Of a stretch of DNA of 46,428 nucleotides, positions 7,430 to 16,999 are shown in pieces. The notes under the pieces are model-generated. The model saw only the letters and a list, made by a program, of their open reading frames with translations. It had not been told where the DNA came from and did no database searches. Origin of the DNA: JANNRW01 sp031401815 (lineage in GTDB: Bacteria; Desulfobacterota; Desulfuromonadia; Geobacterales; DSM-12255). A program made the position numbers and the translations under genes. Position 1 is the first letter of the stretch. Every line of letters begins with the position of its first letter. The stretch covers positions 1 to 46,428 of the forward strand of contig JANNRW010000251.1 of assembly GCA_031401815.1 (NCBI GenBank). Direction: 5' to 3'.

Positions 7430-9694
7430 CTACCTGTTGGACTGATACTCGCACCCTTCCTTCGGGCACTTTAAAAATTCGCCCGTTCTCTTGTAGATCT
7501 TTTTCACAAGGAGAGGAAACCCGCATTTGGGGCATGGTGTCTCCACCGGCAGATCCCAGAGGGCAAATTTGCACTGAGGGTAGCGATTGCAGGAGTAGAA
7601 TATCTTGCCGAAACGGGACTTCTTTTCTGTCAGCTCGCCTTCCTTGCACTCCGGACAGATTACCCCCGTCCCTTTCGGCTTTACCAGAGGTTGAATATTC
7701 TTGCAGGCCGGATAACCGGAGCAGGCAAGGTACTTGCCATAACGACCATCCTTGATCAGCATCAGTTGACTGCATTTATCACATTTCTCCTCGGAGAAAA
7801 CCGGCTCCGCAACCTCCTGGCCATTCTGCTCCAGCGGACGGGTATAACGGCAGCCGTCGCTGTATCCGCTACAGGCGATAAACTTGCCCCGTTTGCCGAG
7901 TTTCACGGCAAGCGGTCTGCTACAGTCAGGACAGCTTTCATCAAGAGCTTCGGTAGTTACATCCGCTTTGCTTACCTCCCCCTCTTTCTGCTGCAACAAG
8001 GCTGAAAACGGTGTCCAGAACTCCTTCAGGAGCGGCTTCCACTGCTTCTCCCCACGAGAAACCTGGTCAAGTTCCTCCTCAAGACCTGCTGTAAAATTAT
8101 AGTCTACGTATTTTGTAAAATGGGTCGTCAGAAGATCGCTGACCACCATGCCGATATCTTCAGGGAAAAAACGTTTTTTGTCGAGACGGCAGTATTTGCG
8201 TTCAACCAGAGTATTCATTGTGCTGGCATAAGTAGAGGGGCGACCGATGCCGTACTCCTCCAGGGTCTTTACCAGCGTAGCCTCTGTATAGCGGGGGGGC
8301 GGCTGGGTAAAATGCTGCTCCGGTATAAGTCCATGGAGAGTCAGCGGCTCCCCTTCTTTCAACGGCGGGAGCATCCCCTCTTTTTCTTCGCTTTCGTCGT
8401 CAATACCTTCAATATAGAGCTTCATGAATCCGGGAAACCTGACTACAGTTCCGGCAGCGCGAAACTTGAACCCGCTCCCTGCTAAAATATCGACTGATGT
8501 CTGATCCAGCAGCGCTTCGGCCATCTGACAGGCGACAGTACGCTTCCAGATCAGCTCATAAAGCTTGAAGAGATCCGGCGTAAGATATTTTTTCAACTCT
8601 GCCGGGCTCTTTACAAGATAGGTTGGACGTATCGCCTCATGAGCCTCCTGGGCGTTTTTGGACTTGTTCTTGAAGAAGCGGGGCTTTGCAAGCGCATACG
8701 ACTTGCCATAGAGCGCTGTTATGACCTGCCTGGCCTCCTCCAGCGCCTGGCCGGAGAGAGCCACACTGTCGGTTCGCATATAGGTGATGAGACCTACAGT
8801 CCCTTCCCCGACATTGATCCCCTCATACAGCTTCTGTGCTGTGGACATGGTCTTCTTGGCAGAGAAACCGAGCTTTCTGGAAGCCTCCTGTTGCAGGGTC
8901 GATGTCGTAAACGGAGGTGATGGCTGACGCTTTCGTTCACTTTTGGTTACCTTCTCCACCTTGTACTCTGCAGGAGTCAGGATCTTTACATACGCATCAG
9001 CTGCCTGTTTGTCAGGTATGTCGAACTTGCCGAGCTTTTTCCCGCTCGCCTCAATCAGGGTTGCGGAAAGCGCCTGAGCTTCTGAAGTAGCCAGCCTTGC
9101 CCCTATGGTCCAGTACTCCTGTTCGACAAATGCCAGTATCTCCTTTTCCCGTTCGCATACGAGCCGAAGCGCCACTGACTGTACCCGTCCGGCCGAAAGG
9201 CCATAGCGTATCTTTTTCCAGAGAAATGGTGAGAGATTGAACCCGACAAGATAATCCAGTACAGAACGAGCCTGCTGCGCGTTTACCAGATCAAGCGAAA
9301 TATCCCTGGGGTTCTGGACTGCTTCAAGAATCGCTGTCCTGGTTATTTCGTGAAAAACAACTCTCTTTACCGGAAGCGTCTGCTTTTTTCCGGATAACCC
9401 AAGGGCTGCCAGAAGATGCCAGGATATAGCCTCTCCCTCCCTGTCCGGGTCAGTAGCCAAAAGGAGCGCATCAGCCCCCTTCAGCCCTTTTTTAATGGCA
9501 TCCAGATGCTTCTTGCTTTCAGGGAGCACTGCATATTTAGGTTCAAAATCATTTTCTATATCCACTGAACCCTGCTTGCTCGGGAGCGCCCGGACATGAC
9601 CAAATGAAGCAAGCACCCTGTAATCTGACCCGAGAAATTTTTCAATGGTTTTCGCTTTAGCCGGTGACTCTACAATTACAAGCTTGGTTGACAT
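7430..9694 (-). CDS. topA: DNA topoisomerase I
   Basis: Type IA topoisomerase that relaxes negative supercoils. Residues 1-145 form the Toprim domain (KLVIVESPAKAKT and the acidic DPDREGEAI). The catalytic tyrosine is Tyr305 in GLITYMRTDS. After the core, four Cys4 zinc ribbons occupy about residues 575-754 (CPDC...CSGYSDGC, CDKC...CSGYPAC, CPEC...CNRYPQC, CPKC...CPKEGC). The 754-residue length is normal. I chose ATG 9694; a TTG seven codons upstream (9715) is less likely. It lies between dprA and trmFO on the same strand, a common deltaproteobacterial order. Confidence 0.97.
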   Translation of the reverse strand: MSTKLVIVESPAKAKTIEKFLGSDYRVLASFGHVRALPSKQGSVDIENDFEPKYAVLPESKKHLDAIKKGLKGADALLLATDPDREGEAISWHLLAALGLSGKKQTLPVKRVVFHEITRTAILEAVQNPRDISLDLVNAQQARSVLDYLVGFNLSPFLWKKIRYGLSAGRVQSVALRLVCEREKEILAFVEQEYWTIGARLATSEAQALSATLIEASGKKLGKFDIPDKQAADAYVKILTPAEYKVEKVTKSERKRQPSPPFTTSTLQQEASRKLGFSAKKTMSTAQKLYEGINVGEGTVGLITYMRTDSVALSGQALEEARQVITALYGKSYALAKPRFFKNKSKNAQEAHEAIRPTYLVKSPAELKKYLTPDLFKLYELIWKRTVACQMAEALLDQTSVDILAGSGFKFRAAGTVVRFPGFMKLYIEGIDDESEEKEGMLPPLKEGEPLTLHGLIPEQHFTQPPPRYTEATLVKTLEEYGIGRPSTYASTMNTLVERKYCRLDKKRFFPEDIGMVVSDLLTTHFTKYVDYNFTAGLEEELDQVSRGEKQWKPLLKEFWTPFSALLQQKEGEVSKADVTTEALDESCPDCSRPLAVKLGKRGKFIACSGYSDGCRYTRPLEQNGQEVAEPVFSEEKCDKCSQLMLIKDGRYGKYLACSGYPACKNIQPLVKPKGTGVICPECKEGELTEKKSRFGKIFYSCNRYPQCKFALWDLPVETPCPKCGFPLLVKKIYKRTGEFLKCPKEGCEYQSNR

Positions 9695-9739
9695 GGTTTT
9701 ATTCTCATTTGACAATAGATTATTTGATTTTTTGAATTA

Positions 9740-10828
9740 TCAAGACAGGGCAAATATTTTGCCGGAAAGTTGCAGTACCGCCCCTCTAAGCTCCAGGCGA
9801 AGCAAGATAGCGGAAACAGCAGAGACTGTCAATCCGCACCGAAGTGTCAGCTCATCGATATGAAGTGGCCCTTCTGCCAGTCTCGTGCAGATACTCTCTT
9901 CTTCCGGAGAGAGTTCAAAGCCCTGCTTCTGAGCCCATTGCGGAAGATTCACACTTTCAGGGGGGAGCTCTCCCAGAATATCGGCAACTGTTTCAACCAG
10001 CTTCGCCCCCTGTTTGATAAGGCTGTTAGTCCCCTTGCTTGCCCGTGAGGTAATATTACCAGGGACAGCAAATACCTCTCTCCCCTGCTCAAGTGCAAAA
10101 CGTGCTGTTATCAGGGAGCCGCTCTGTTCTGCTGCCTCAACTACCAGCACCCCTCTGGCAAGGCCACTTATAATTCGATTACGACGTGGAAAGTTTGGGG
10201 CATCAGGCATAGCACCTACAGGAAATTCGCTTACAATCGCACCCTGTTCAGCCATGTCTCGAAAAAGCTGCCGATTTTGCGGCGGATAAATCAGATCAAT
10301 GCCGCAACCGAGCACACCGATACTTTGTCCGGACGCTTTAAGTGCGCTCCTGTGGGCTGTAGCATCAACCCCCATAGCCATACCGGAAATAACAGTAATT
10401 CCCTGTTCTGCAAGCCCCCTCGCAAGCCTTGCAGTTGACGCCAGTCCGTACTCTGAAGCGCGACGTGAACCGACCACGGCTATTGCTGCTGATGAAGAAG
10501 GCAACCTGCCTTTCAGATAAAGATAAGGGGGTGGATCCGGGATCTCGCGAAGAAGGGGGGGATACTCCTTGTCAAGCAGAGTCACAAGCCTGGCTCCGCT
10601 ACGCAGAAAAGCAGCGCTCTCCATCTCCGCTGCCTTTCTGTAGTCATGAGCCTTGATTGAAGCTACTGCTGCCTGGCCAACACCATTTACTGAAGAAAGC
10701 TCTTCGCTCGAAGCTGCCAGCACTTTCGCCGGAGAGCCGAAATGCTCCAGAAGCCGACGATATGTAACATTACCGACAAGCGGTACAGACCGGAGGGCAA
10801 ACCAGTAGTAAACTTCCTCTATCTCCAT
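9740..10828 (-). CDS. dprA: DNA-processing protein DprA (Smf)
   Basis: DprA binds incoming single-stranded DNA and loads RecA during natural transformation; it is also widespread in species not known to be competent. The protein has an N-terminal helix-hairpin-helix-like region (ELSSVNGVGQAAVASI), the Rossmann-like core (AIAVVGSRRASEYG, VISGMAMGVDATAHRSAL, VLGCGIDLIYPPQN, FPRRNRIISGLA) and a C-terminal winged-helix domain (about 295-362). Full length at 362 residues. ATG start at 10828. It lies 45 bp upstream of topA on the same strand. Confidence 0.96.
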   Translation of the reverse strand: MEIEEVYYWFALRSVPLVGNVTYRRLLEHFGSPAKVLAASSEELSSVNGVGQAAVASIKAHDYRKAAEMESAAFLRSGARLVTLLDKEYPPLLREIPDPPPYLYLKGRLPSSSAAIAVVGSRRASEYGLASTARLARGLAEQGITVISGMAMGVDATAHRSALKASGQSIGVLGCGIDLIYPPQNRQLFRDMAEQGAIVSEFPVGAMPDAPNFPRRNRIISGLARGVLVVEAAEQSGSLITARFALEQGREVFAVPGNITSRASKGTNSLIKQGAKLVETVADILGELPPESVNLPQWAQKQGFELSPEEESICTRLAEGPLHIDELTLRCGLTVSAVSAILLRLELRGAVLQLSGKIFALS

Positions 10829-10842
10829 GGGTATTGACAGAA

Positions 10843-11892
10843 CTAACGCCCCTTTTTCATCTCCAGCCTGTCACCCTTGTAAATCGTATCAATACTCTTT
10901 ATTACAAGGACAGTAGATGTTCTTTCCGATGTCTCGACAATCAGCACAGCTCCCAGGACATCAACCGGCAGCTTGTAATCTGAAGATGAAAAATACTGGA
11001 GCTCTGTTGAAGCCTTGCGGACGACATATAGCAGATTGCCAGTCCTTGCTCCATGCTTCTCTCCAAGATCAATATAGGCGATATCCCCTGCTGCTATAGC
11101 CTTGTTTCCTGTTCGCGTCTCCACAATAAAGCCTGAAAGATCCTGTTCGGAAACTTTCAGAGTAATTTCTTTCTTCATGCTCTTGTAAGGGAGGAGCGCG
11201 GCACCCGGCTCGATCTCCATGAACGAGTTTGTAATTAGTGCTTTTGAGGTTTTCTCTTCCATCTCCGTAAGTTGCAGGCTACCCAGCGGAGCAGTCCGAA
11301 ATCCCAGTATCTGGTTTGTCAAAGGGTGACTCACCGCGCCATAATTCTTGTAAATTGTAAAACGGTCACCAACCCGGCCACCGTTAATCAATCCGATATC
11401 CGTGTAGACGAGATCTTCTCCGGCAAATATCTGCCGGTTATGCTGACCGGCGATTATAAATCCGACCGGCTTGAATTTCTCCCCTGCAATAAAACCTTCA
11501 CCACCATTTATTGTAAAAGTACGCTCCGGAGTAACAGGCTCTTCTGCCACCTTTGGTTCAGGCTGGACTGTTGAAGCCGGCTCTTCGCTCTTGAAAACAG
11601 GGGGGGTTGCTACTACTTCAGTTAACTTTTCCGGAGTCGCAACTTCAATTCTGTCAGGATAAATCTTCAGCTTCTGACCCGGAAAGATCAGGTGCGGATT
11701 CTTTACGTCATCCGTATTTCTTGCCCAGAGATTCGGCCAGTACAGAGGATCCTTGATAAAACGGTCTGATAACCCCCACAAGGTATCACCTTTTTTGACA
11801 ATATACAGGGTCGGCTGATCACTTTTTGCCAGGGCTGCCGTCGTCCCTATGGAAAATATCAACAGAGTTGCTACGTATTTCAATGTTTTCAT
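10843..11892 (-). CDS. Exported LysM-domain protein
   Basis: Starts at ATG 11892 with a Sec signal peptide (LKYVATLLIFSIGTTAALA). A LysM domain follows at about residues 30-80 (YIVKKGDTLWGLSDRF ... NPHLIFPGQKLKIYP), expected to bind peptidoglycan. The remaining 260 residues are beta-rich with no catalytic motif I recognise. This architecture is common in Geobacter relatives. It precedes dprA on the same strand, 14 bp apart, so the two may be co-transcribed. Envelope function is likely; the exact role is unknown. Confidence 0.88.
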   Translation of the reverse strand: MKTLKYVATLLIFSIGTTAALAKSDQPTLYIVKKGDTLWGLSDRFIKDPLYWPNLWARNTDDVKNPHLIFPGQKLKIYPDRIEVATPEKLTEVVATPPVFKSEEPASTVQPEPKVAEEPVTPERTFTINGGEGFIAGEKFKPVGFIIAGQHNRQIFAGEDLVYTDIGLINGGRVGDRFTIYKNYGAVSHPLTNQILGFRTAPLGSLQLTEMEEKTSKALITNSFMEIEPGAALLPYKSMKKEITLKVSEQDLSGFIVETRTGNKAIAAGDIAYIDLGEKHGARTGNLLYVVRKASTELQYFSSSDYKLPVDVLGAVLIVETSERTSTVLVIKSIDTIYKGDRLEMKKGR

Positions 11893-11980
11893 AGCCACCT
11901 CGCAATGCCTTATAATAAGATGCCTTATCAATATCTGGTTATGCACTTGGCTCAAGTAAAGCCATTTTAAAGCAGAAAAA

Positions 11981-12093
11981 CATCCCCTCCCCCCTGGCGG
12001 GGGAGGGCTAGGGTGGGGGGGAAGGTGCCATGATATTAGCAGGTTGCAACTTCACCCACCCCCTAGCCCCCTCCCGTCAAGGGAGGGGGGACT
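11981..12093. repeat. C-rich palindromic element, copy 1
   Basis: The left arm begins CCCCTCCCCCCTGGCGGGGG and the right arm ends CCCGTCAAGGGAGGGGGG; the arms are inverted copies around a core containing TGCCATGATAT. A second copy of the whole element lies at 18555-18665. ACTTGGCTCA occurs just outside both ends (about 11946-11955 and 12108-12117), suggesting a target duplication of about 10 bp. Confidence 0.8.
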
Positions 12094-12137
12094 TTTTTCG
12101 AAATGTAACTTGGCTCAGTAGATAACCACGTATTTCA

Positions 12138-12863
12138 TTATTGCCCGCCAAGCCTTTCTCTTGCCTTGCCAGCCGCTTCACTTGCAGGATACTTCTCAAT
12201 GAGCCTGCGAAGAGCAGCCTCTGCTTTTACCTGCTCATTCAGACCATACCAGGCAAGACCGGTTTTAAGAAATGCATCTGGCGCCTTGTTGCCAGGGTAT
12301 TTAAGCTCAGTAATTTTTGCAAAGACTTCAATGGCCTTTTTAAAACTCCCTGTAGCAAAATAGCACTCTCCAAGCCAATAACGTGCATTTGCAGTGTATT
12401 CGCTCTCGGGATAGGTTCCAATGAAAAGCTCGAATGCTTCTGCGGCAGCCTGATAGCTGTTTGCGCTGAAAAATCCGAACGCCTGCATATATGCCGCCTG
12501 AACCCTTTCATCACGACTCTGGGAATCAGCCTCGCTATTTACCAGCTCTATCCTGCCTGCCCGAGAGGCTGGCGTCTCTGTTTCCAGCCTGTCAAGGCGA
12601 TTGATAATCGCCCCCAGCTTTGCCTGCACGGCAGCTCGCTCCGGCTCGGAAGATATGTCGACAACTTTCTGCTTTCTGGTCAGATCCTGTAGTTCGGCCA
12701 GTTGGGCGGAAAGCTCTGCAATCCTGTTTGACGCCGCATTTTGTGCCTGCATCATCTGCTCAAGCCGCCCCTCAATGGAGCTTTGCCTCTGCACAATGAG
12801 ATCATTTCCGGCACAGGCAGTCAATACGGACAAGAGCATTATGTAAAAAGGGATTCGATTCAC
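12138..12863 (-). CDS. cpoB: Tol-Pal system lipoprotein CpoB/YbgF-like
   Basis: CpoB coordinates peptidoglycan synthesis with outer-membrane constriction during division. The 241-residue product begins with a lipoprotein signal (IMLLSVLTACAG, lipobox LTAC), unlike the E. coli periplasmic form. A coiled coil covers about 25-100, and three TPR-like repeats follow (QAAYMQAFGFFSANSYQAA, TANARYWLGECYFATGSFKK, APDAFLKTGLAWYGL). The start codon is GTG at 12863, backed by AAGGAG 8 bases upstream. No tol or pal genes are visible nearby; recO is 57 bp upstream on the same strand. Confidence 0.88.
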   Translation of the reverse strand: MNRIPFYIMLLSVLTACAGNDLIVQRQSSIEGRLEQMMQAQNAASNRIAELSAQLAELQDLTRKQKVVDISSEPERAAVQAKLGAIINRLDRLETETPASRAGRIELVNSEADSQSRDERVQAAYMQAFGFFSANSYQAAAEAFELFIGTYPESEYTANARYWLGECYFATGSFKKAIEVFAKITELKYPGNKAPDAFLKTGLAWYGLNEQVKAEAALRRLIEKYPASEAAGKARERLGGQ

Positions 12864-12920
12864 GGAAAAAACTCCTTTATTGGCAAATCAAGCTCAATTA
12901 AAGCCAATCTGCCATGTTTG

Positions 12921-13649
12921 TCAAGGAGAAAGCCTCAGAAACGCAAGTGATTTCAGTGGACGATTCAGAATTGAGCTAATGTAGCAGTCAAGAAAACTCT
13001 CTGCCTCTGCCATATCCTTCTCTTCAAACATAACCTTGCCAAACCGTCCGACTTTGAGTGAATCAAGAAGATTTGTAATCGTAGAAGCGCCTAGCTTCTT
13101 CCCCCTTGCGCCTCTTGAACAACTCTCGCAACAGCTCCGCTCGACAAGAAACACCCCCCCTTTTCCGGCAAGCAGCACCCCGCATTCAGAACATGTTTCA
13201 ATAGAGGGTCTGTATCCGAGAATATTCAGCAGATTCATTTCAAAAAAATGCCTGTCCGAACCCCCGAACTCCCCTTTGTCAAGATGTTCCAGATATGCGG
13301 TCAGCAGCCGGTAAGCCCTCTGGTTGACAAGCCCTTCCGGAACAAGCGCAGCAACCAGCTCGCATGCATATCCGGCAAAGGCGATGCCGTTGAATCTGCC
13401 CCGGATTCCCGGATAAATAGTCACAATATCAACATCTTTGACCGGAACAAGCCCTTCTGCCGGGGTAAAAGCGACCTTGAGGCTTGCAAAGAGTTCAAGT
13501 GCGCCTCCAAAACGCTTCCTGCTGTTTCTGGCACCACGTGCAATACCGTTTATCTTGCCATGTTCTCTGGTAAAAAGAGTCACTATCCGGTCAGATTCCC
13601 GGTAATTCATCAACCCCAGGATGATTGCCTCATCAGTTACGGTTTTCAT
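12921..13649 (-). CDS. recO: DNA repair protein RecO
   Basis: RecO works with RecR/RecF to displace SSB and load RecA at gaps. The N-terminal OB fold is clear (TDEAIILGLMNYRESDRIVTLFTREHGKINGIARGAR-type pattern), and the C-terminal half carries the RecO zinc site CSECG ... CCESC. Normal length at 242 residues. The start (ATG 13649) overlaps the folA stop by 4 bp, showing translational coupling. Confidence 0.95.
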   Translation of the reverse strand: MKTVTDEAIILGLMNYRESDRIVTLFTREHGKINGIARGARNSRKRFGGALELFASLKVAFTPAEGLVPVKDVDIVTIYPGIRGRFNGIAFAGYACELVAALVPEGLVNQRAYRLLTAYLEHLDKGEFGGSDRHFFEMNLLNILGYRPSIETCSECGVLLAGKGGVFLVERSCCESCSRGARGKKLGASTITNLLDSLKVGRFGKVMFEEKDMAEAESFLDCYISSILNRPLKSLAFLRLSP

Positions 13650-14155
13650 CTGGACGCGCCTGCAACCGGTTCGGCCAGGTTCAACTGCCGCTCCATTACA
13701 ATGAAAAGTACTTTCGGATCATTCACCAGAACTTCTCTCCTTACCTCGGAAAACTCATCGAAAGGAATTTCCGGAAAAAGCGCATCACCTGCATAATCCT
13801 GTTCCAGAATAGTCAGGTAAAGTTTCCCGGCAAGGGGCAAGGTCTGCCTGTAGATCTCTTCTCCACCACAGATGAAAACCTCGCCCGCAGGCTCTGCCAG
13901 CAACAGGGCAGCCTCAAGGGAGCGAGCAGGCAAACACCCTTCAGCATGGTAATCAGGCTGCTTCGTCAATACAATATTTACCCTGTCAGGAAGCGGCCTG
14001 CCTATGCTTTCAAAAGTCTTTCGCCCCATGATGACCGGATGACCTGTTGTCAGTTTCCGAAAGCGACGCAGATCAGCAGGGATTTTCCACGGGATTTCTC
14101 CCTTGATACCTATTACCCGGTTTCTGCTCATAGCGGCAATAATGGAGATCAGCAA
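13646..14155 (-). CDS. folA: Dihydrofolate reductase
   Basis: Reduces dihydrofolate to tetrahydrofolate with NADPH. Family motifs: ISIIAAMSRNRVIG, the substrate-binding GEIPWKIPADLRRFRKLT, NADPH-binding MGRKTFESIGRPLP and the C-terminal FICGGEEIYRQTLP. Translation appears to begin at TTG 14155, which is preceded by the strong AGGAAGGA motif; no ATG precedes the conserved ISIIAAM strand. It overlaps recO by 4 bp. Tetrahydrofolate links it to TrmFO chemistry, but the two genes are not adjacent. Confidence 0.95.
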   Translation of the reverse strand: MLISIIAAMSRNRVIGIKGEIPWKIPADLRRFRKLTTGHPVIMGRKTFESIGRPLPDRVNIVLTKQPDYHAEGCLPARSLEAALLLAEPAGEVFICGGEEIYRQTLPLAGKLYLTILEQDYAGDALFPEIPFDEFSEVRREVLVNDPKVLFIVMERQLNLAEPVAGASR

Positions 14156-14269
14156 TACTTTTCCTTCCTGAACGCGAATCGGAATTAGCAGGGTTAATTG
14201 TATACTTCATGGCTCTGCTAATCAATTAATATACCTGTCTTATTGATCTTCGAGAGGAGCAGGGGAGTT

Positions 14270-16705
14270 TCACCGGGTCTGCATCAGGGCATCTGCCAGC
14301 TCATCGGCTGACATCGGTTTGCCAAAGAGATACCCTTGCATTTCGTGACAGCCAAGCTTTTTCAGGCAATCGAGCTGCTCTTTGGTCTCGATCCCCTCAG
14401 CGATCACTTTCAGCCTGAGTACGCCGGCCAATGAGATGATAGCCTGAACAATTGCCGCATCATCACTGCTGCTGCTGAGATCAACAACAAAAGAGCGATC
14501 AATCTTGATCCGGTCGATCGGGAAGTTTTTCAGATAGTTGAGAGATGAATAGCCCGTCCCGAAATCGTCAATACTTAACAGAAGCCCCATTTTTTTCAGC
14601 TCCCGCAAAATTTCGATCGTCTTTTCAGCCTCCTCCATAATCACACTTTCTGTAAATTCGAATTCAATACGTTCAGGGTTTACGCCTGATTCTCGAAGTG
14701 CCCTGGCAGCCACCTCCAGAAAATCAGGCTGTTTCAACTGCTTTCCTGAGATGTTTACTGCTATCTTCAGATCCCTGTACCCGGCTGATGCCCAAGTGTT
14801 TGCCTGTAGACAGGCTGTACGAAGCACCCATTCGCCGATACTGAAAATAAGGCCGCAATCTTCGATAAGAGTGATGAATTCAACAGGCTGCATCAATCCG
14901 AAATCTTTGCTCTGCCACCTGAGCAGCGCCTCCGCACCGGTGATCCGGTTGCTGGTCATATCCCACTGGGGCTGATACTGGAGGAAAAACTCGCTGTTTG
15001 CCAGTCCGCTGTGCAGGGCGCTTTCCATGGCGACCCGGCGCATTATTCTTTCATTCATTTCGGCTGAGAAGAAACGGAAATCTGATTTTCCCTCTTTCTT
15101 GGCCTGATACATGGCCGTATCTGCGCATTTCAGCAGCATGTCACTGTCATGTCCGTCATCCGGGAAAATGGCAATACCAATGCTGATGCTGCTGTAGATA
15201 AGCTGACCATCTATCTCAAACGGTTGAGAAAAAACATTGAGCATCCGCTGGGCAGCAGTTGTAAAATTGTCCTGCCCCTTGACCGATACCAGGATGACCA
15301 CAAACTCATCCCCCCCCAGACGGGCTAGCGTGTCTGATTCGCGCATGATGGTAGACAGCCGGAAAGAGACTCTCTGCAAAAGCTTATCTCCGAAATCATG
15401 CCCCTTGCTGTCATTTACATCCTTGAAATTATCTATATCCAGGTAGGCAAGGCAGACCTTCCCCTCTTCCCGGCGAGCCAGGGCAAGTGCCTGGCTCAGT
15501 CTGTCCTGGAACATCCGGCGGTTGGGGAGACCGGTCAGAGAATCCAGATAGGCAAGATGATAAATCTGCTTTTCTGCATCTTTACGATCGGAAATGTCTT
15601 CACAGGTAGTTACAATGCCAAGGCACCTTTCGGCTGTTTTGACAGCAATCGAGGTGAGTTGAACCGGAAACTCGTCCCCGTTTTTCCTTATGTTGATTGT
15701 TTCCCTTCTCCATACTCCTATCTCGTGAAGCTCCTCAGGTGTTATCGGTTTACGCAGGCGCTTCTGCCCGAAGCGGTTCGCTTCCCTGCCGATAAGCTCT
15801 GTCACTTCATAACCGTGCATCCTTGCTTCAGTCGGATTTGAATAGACGATTCTGCCGTTTATGTCGCTTAAAGTAATTCCTATCGGCAAGGAATCAACCG
15901 CCTCTTTGAGCATTTCCAATCGATCCTCCATCTGCCTCATTGACGTAAGATCCTGCATAATTCCGGTCAAGCGCCTTCTTCTTGCTCCGATCCCCTTTTC
16001 TGCATGCCCCTGCAGCCTGATAACCCGCTGTATATTACTGCCTGCGATAATCCGGCATTCAAGGCTGAATTCACAGCTGTCAAGCCAGGCACCCCACAGA
16101 CCTTTTCTCACCAAATTCCGCTCTTCCGGGAGAACCACAAGAAGAAAGTTTTCTAAAGTTGTGGAGTGATGTCCATGCTCCAGCCCCAGAATTTTTGCTA
16201 TCCCTTCGGAACCCCGGAAAAGACCGGTTTCCGGATACCATTCCCAATGTCCGAGACTGGCAACTCGCTGAGCAGCTTCGAGATGCTCCCTGCTCTCCTT
16301 GTGAGCTGTTATTTCATGATGGAATATGAGCATCTGCTTGACCCGGAATACCAGCCAGTCCGGCTCATACGGTGAAATGACAATGTCAGCAGCCCCATCC
16401 TCCATATATCTTGCCAACTGCTCTTTTTCCGGCTCCTCTGCTGCAATCATGACAGGAATCGCACCCCCTCCGTTAAATGAGCGGATCATTTTCAACAAGA
16501 GTTCACCTTCTCCGGATAAGCAGGAGTCAAGAAGTATCAGATCAGGACAAAATTGAACCAGATGTGACGCTATATCGTTCAAGCGGCAGATCATTGTTAC
16601 AAGACCGCCATTCTGAAGAGCCCTTTCAGCAACTGAGCAGCTTGATGTATCATTGCCGACTATCAGCACTCTCTGGATTTTATCTGAAATTGACTGTTTA
16701 GGCAT
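14270..16705 (-). CDS. Receiver-PAS-PAS-GGDEF-EAL cyclic-di-GMP protein
   Basis: An 811-residue signalling protein. Order: receiver-like domain 1-125 with a phosphorylatable Asp60 (LILLDSCLSG) but no usual Lys near ISPYEPDW; PAS 140-255; PAS 265-375; GGDEF 383-545; EAL 555-805. The cyclase site is intact (GGDEF 464-468) and the inhibitory RxxD site is present (RESD 455-458). The phosphodiesterase site also looks intact (AEALLRW, EFTES, IDDFGTGYSSL, AEGIET). It may therefore make or degrade c-di-GMP according to input. ATG start at 16705. It is a single gene. Confidence 0.93.
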   Translation of the reverse strand: MPKQSISDKIQRVLIVGNDTSSCSVAERALQNGGLVTMICRLNDIASHLVQFCPDLILLDSCLSGEGELLLKMIRSFNGGGAIPVMIAAEEPEKEQLARYMEDGAADIVISPYEPDWLVFRVKQMLIFHHEITAHKESREHLEAAQRVASLGHWEWYPETGLFRGSEGIAKILGLEHGHHSTTLENFLLVVLPEERNLVRKGLWGAWLDSCEFSLECRIIAGSNIQRVIRLQGHAEKGIGARRRRLTGIMQDLTSMRQMEDRLEMLKEAVDSLPIGITLSDINGRIVYSNPTEARMHGYEVTELIGREANRFGQKRLRKPITPEELHEIGVWRRETINIRKNGDEFPVQLTSIAVKTAERCLGIVTTCEDISDRKDAEKQIYHLAYLDSLTGLPNRRMFQDRLSQALALARREEGKVCLAYLDIDNFKDVNDSKGHDFGDKLLQRVSFRLSTIMRESDTLARLGGDEFVVILVSVKGQDNFTTAAQRMLNVFSQPFEIDGQLIYSSISIGIAIFPDDGHDSDMLLKCADTAMYQAKKEGKSDFRFFSAEMNERIMRRVAMESALHSGLANSEFFLQYQPQWDMTSNRITGAEALLRWQSKDFGLMQPVEFITLIEDCGLIFSIGEWVLRTACLQANTWASAGYRDLKIAVNISGKQLKQPDFLEVAARALRESGVNPERIEFEFTESVIMEEAEKTIEILRELKKMGLLLSIDDFGTGYSSLNYLKNFPIDRIKIDRSFVVDLSSSSDDAAIVQAIISLAGVLRLKVIAEGIETKEQLDCLKKLGCHEMQGYLFGKPMSADELADALMQTR

Positions 16706-16870
16706 ATGCAGCGCCTCATTGCCGGATTTGAAGGATCAACAGTTCATCGCTCAAGAGCGCACGGAAACTTAAGGATCGCTCCAATGAGCTGATGCAATAA
16801 AATAAGCTGGAATTAATATTATAGCCTGGTTCGTAAAGATTACAAATAGAGGGGGCTCACTCTTAGGGGG

Positions 16871-16953
16871 AGTCACAATTGTATCTTATCGGAGTCTACT
16901 TGTGACTGCGATATAAAACGTCTTGGCAGAACAGCGGCAGTTTTAGGCCGCTG
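16871..16953. other. Structured intergenic DNA upstream of parDE
   Basis: Two strong folds: AGTCACAA (16871-16878) with TTGTGACT (16900-16907), and CAGCGGC (16932-16938) with GCCGCTG (16947-16953). The latter is extendable by CAGAA/TTCTG on the outside. There is no T-run and no ORF. They could be REP-like DNA, a regulatory RNA or the 5' region of the GGDEF-EAL gene. Nothing else is seen between 16706 and 16999. Confidence 0.45.
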
Positions 16954-16999
16954 CTTCTGACTGGTAGGGCATAATTCTGGCACTTGACCGATACCAATA

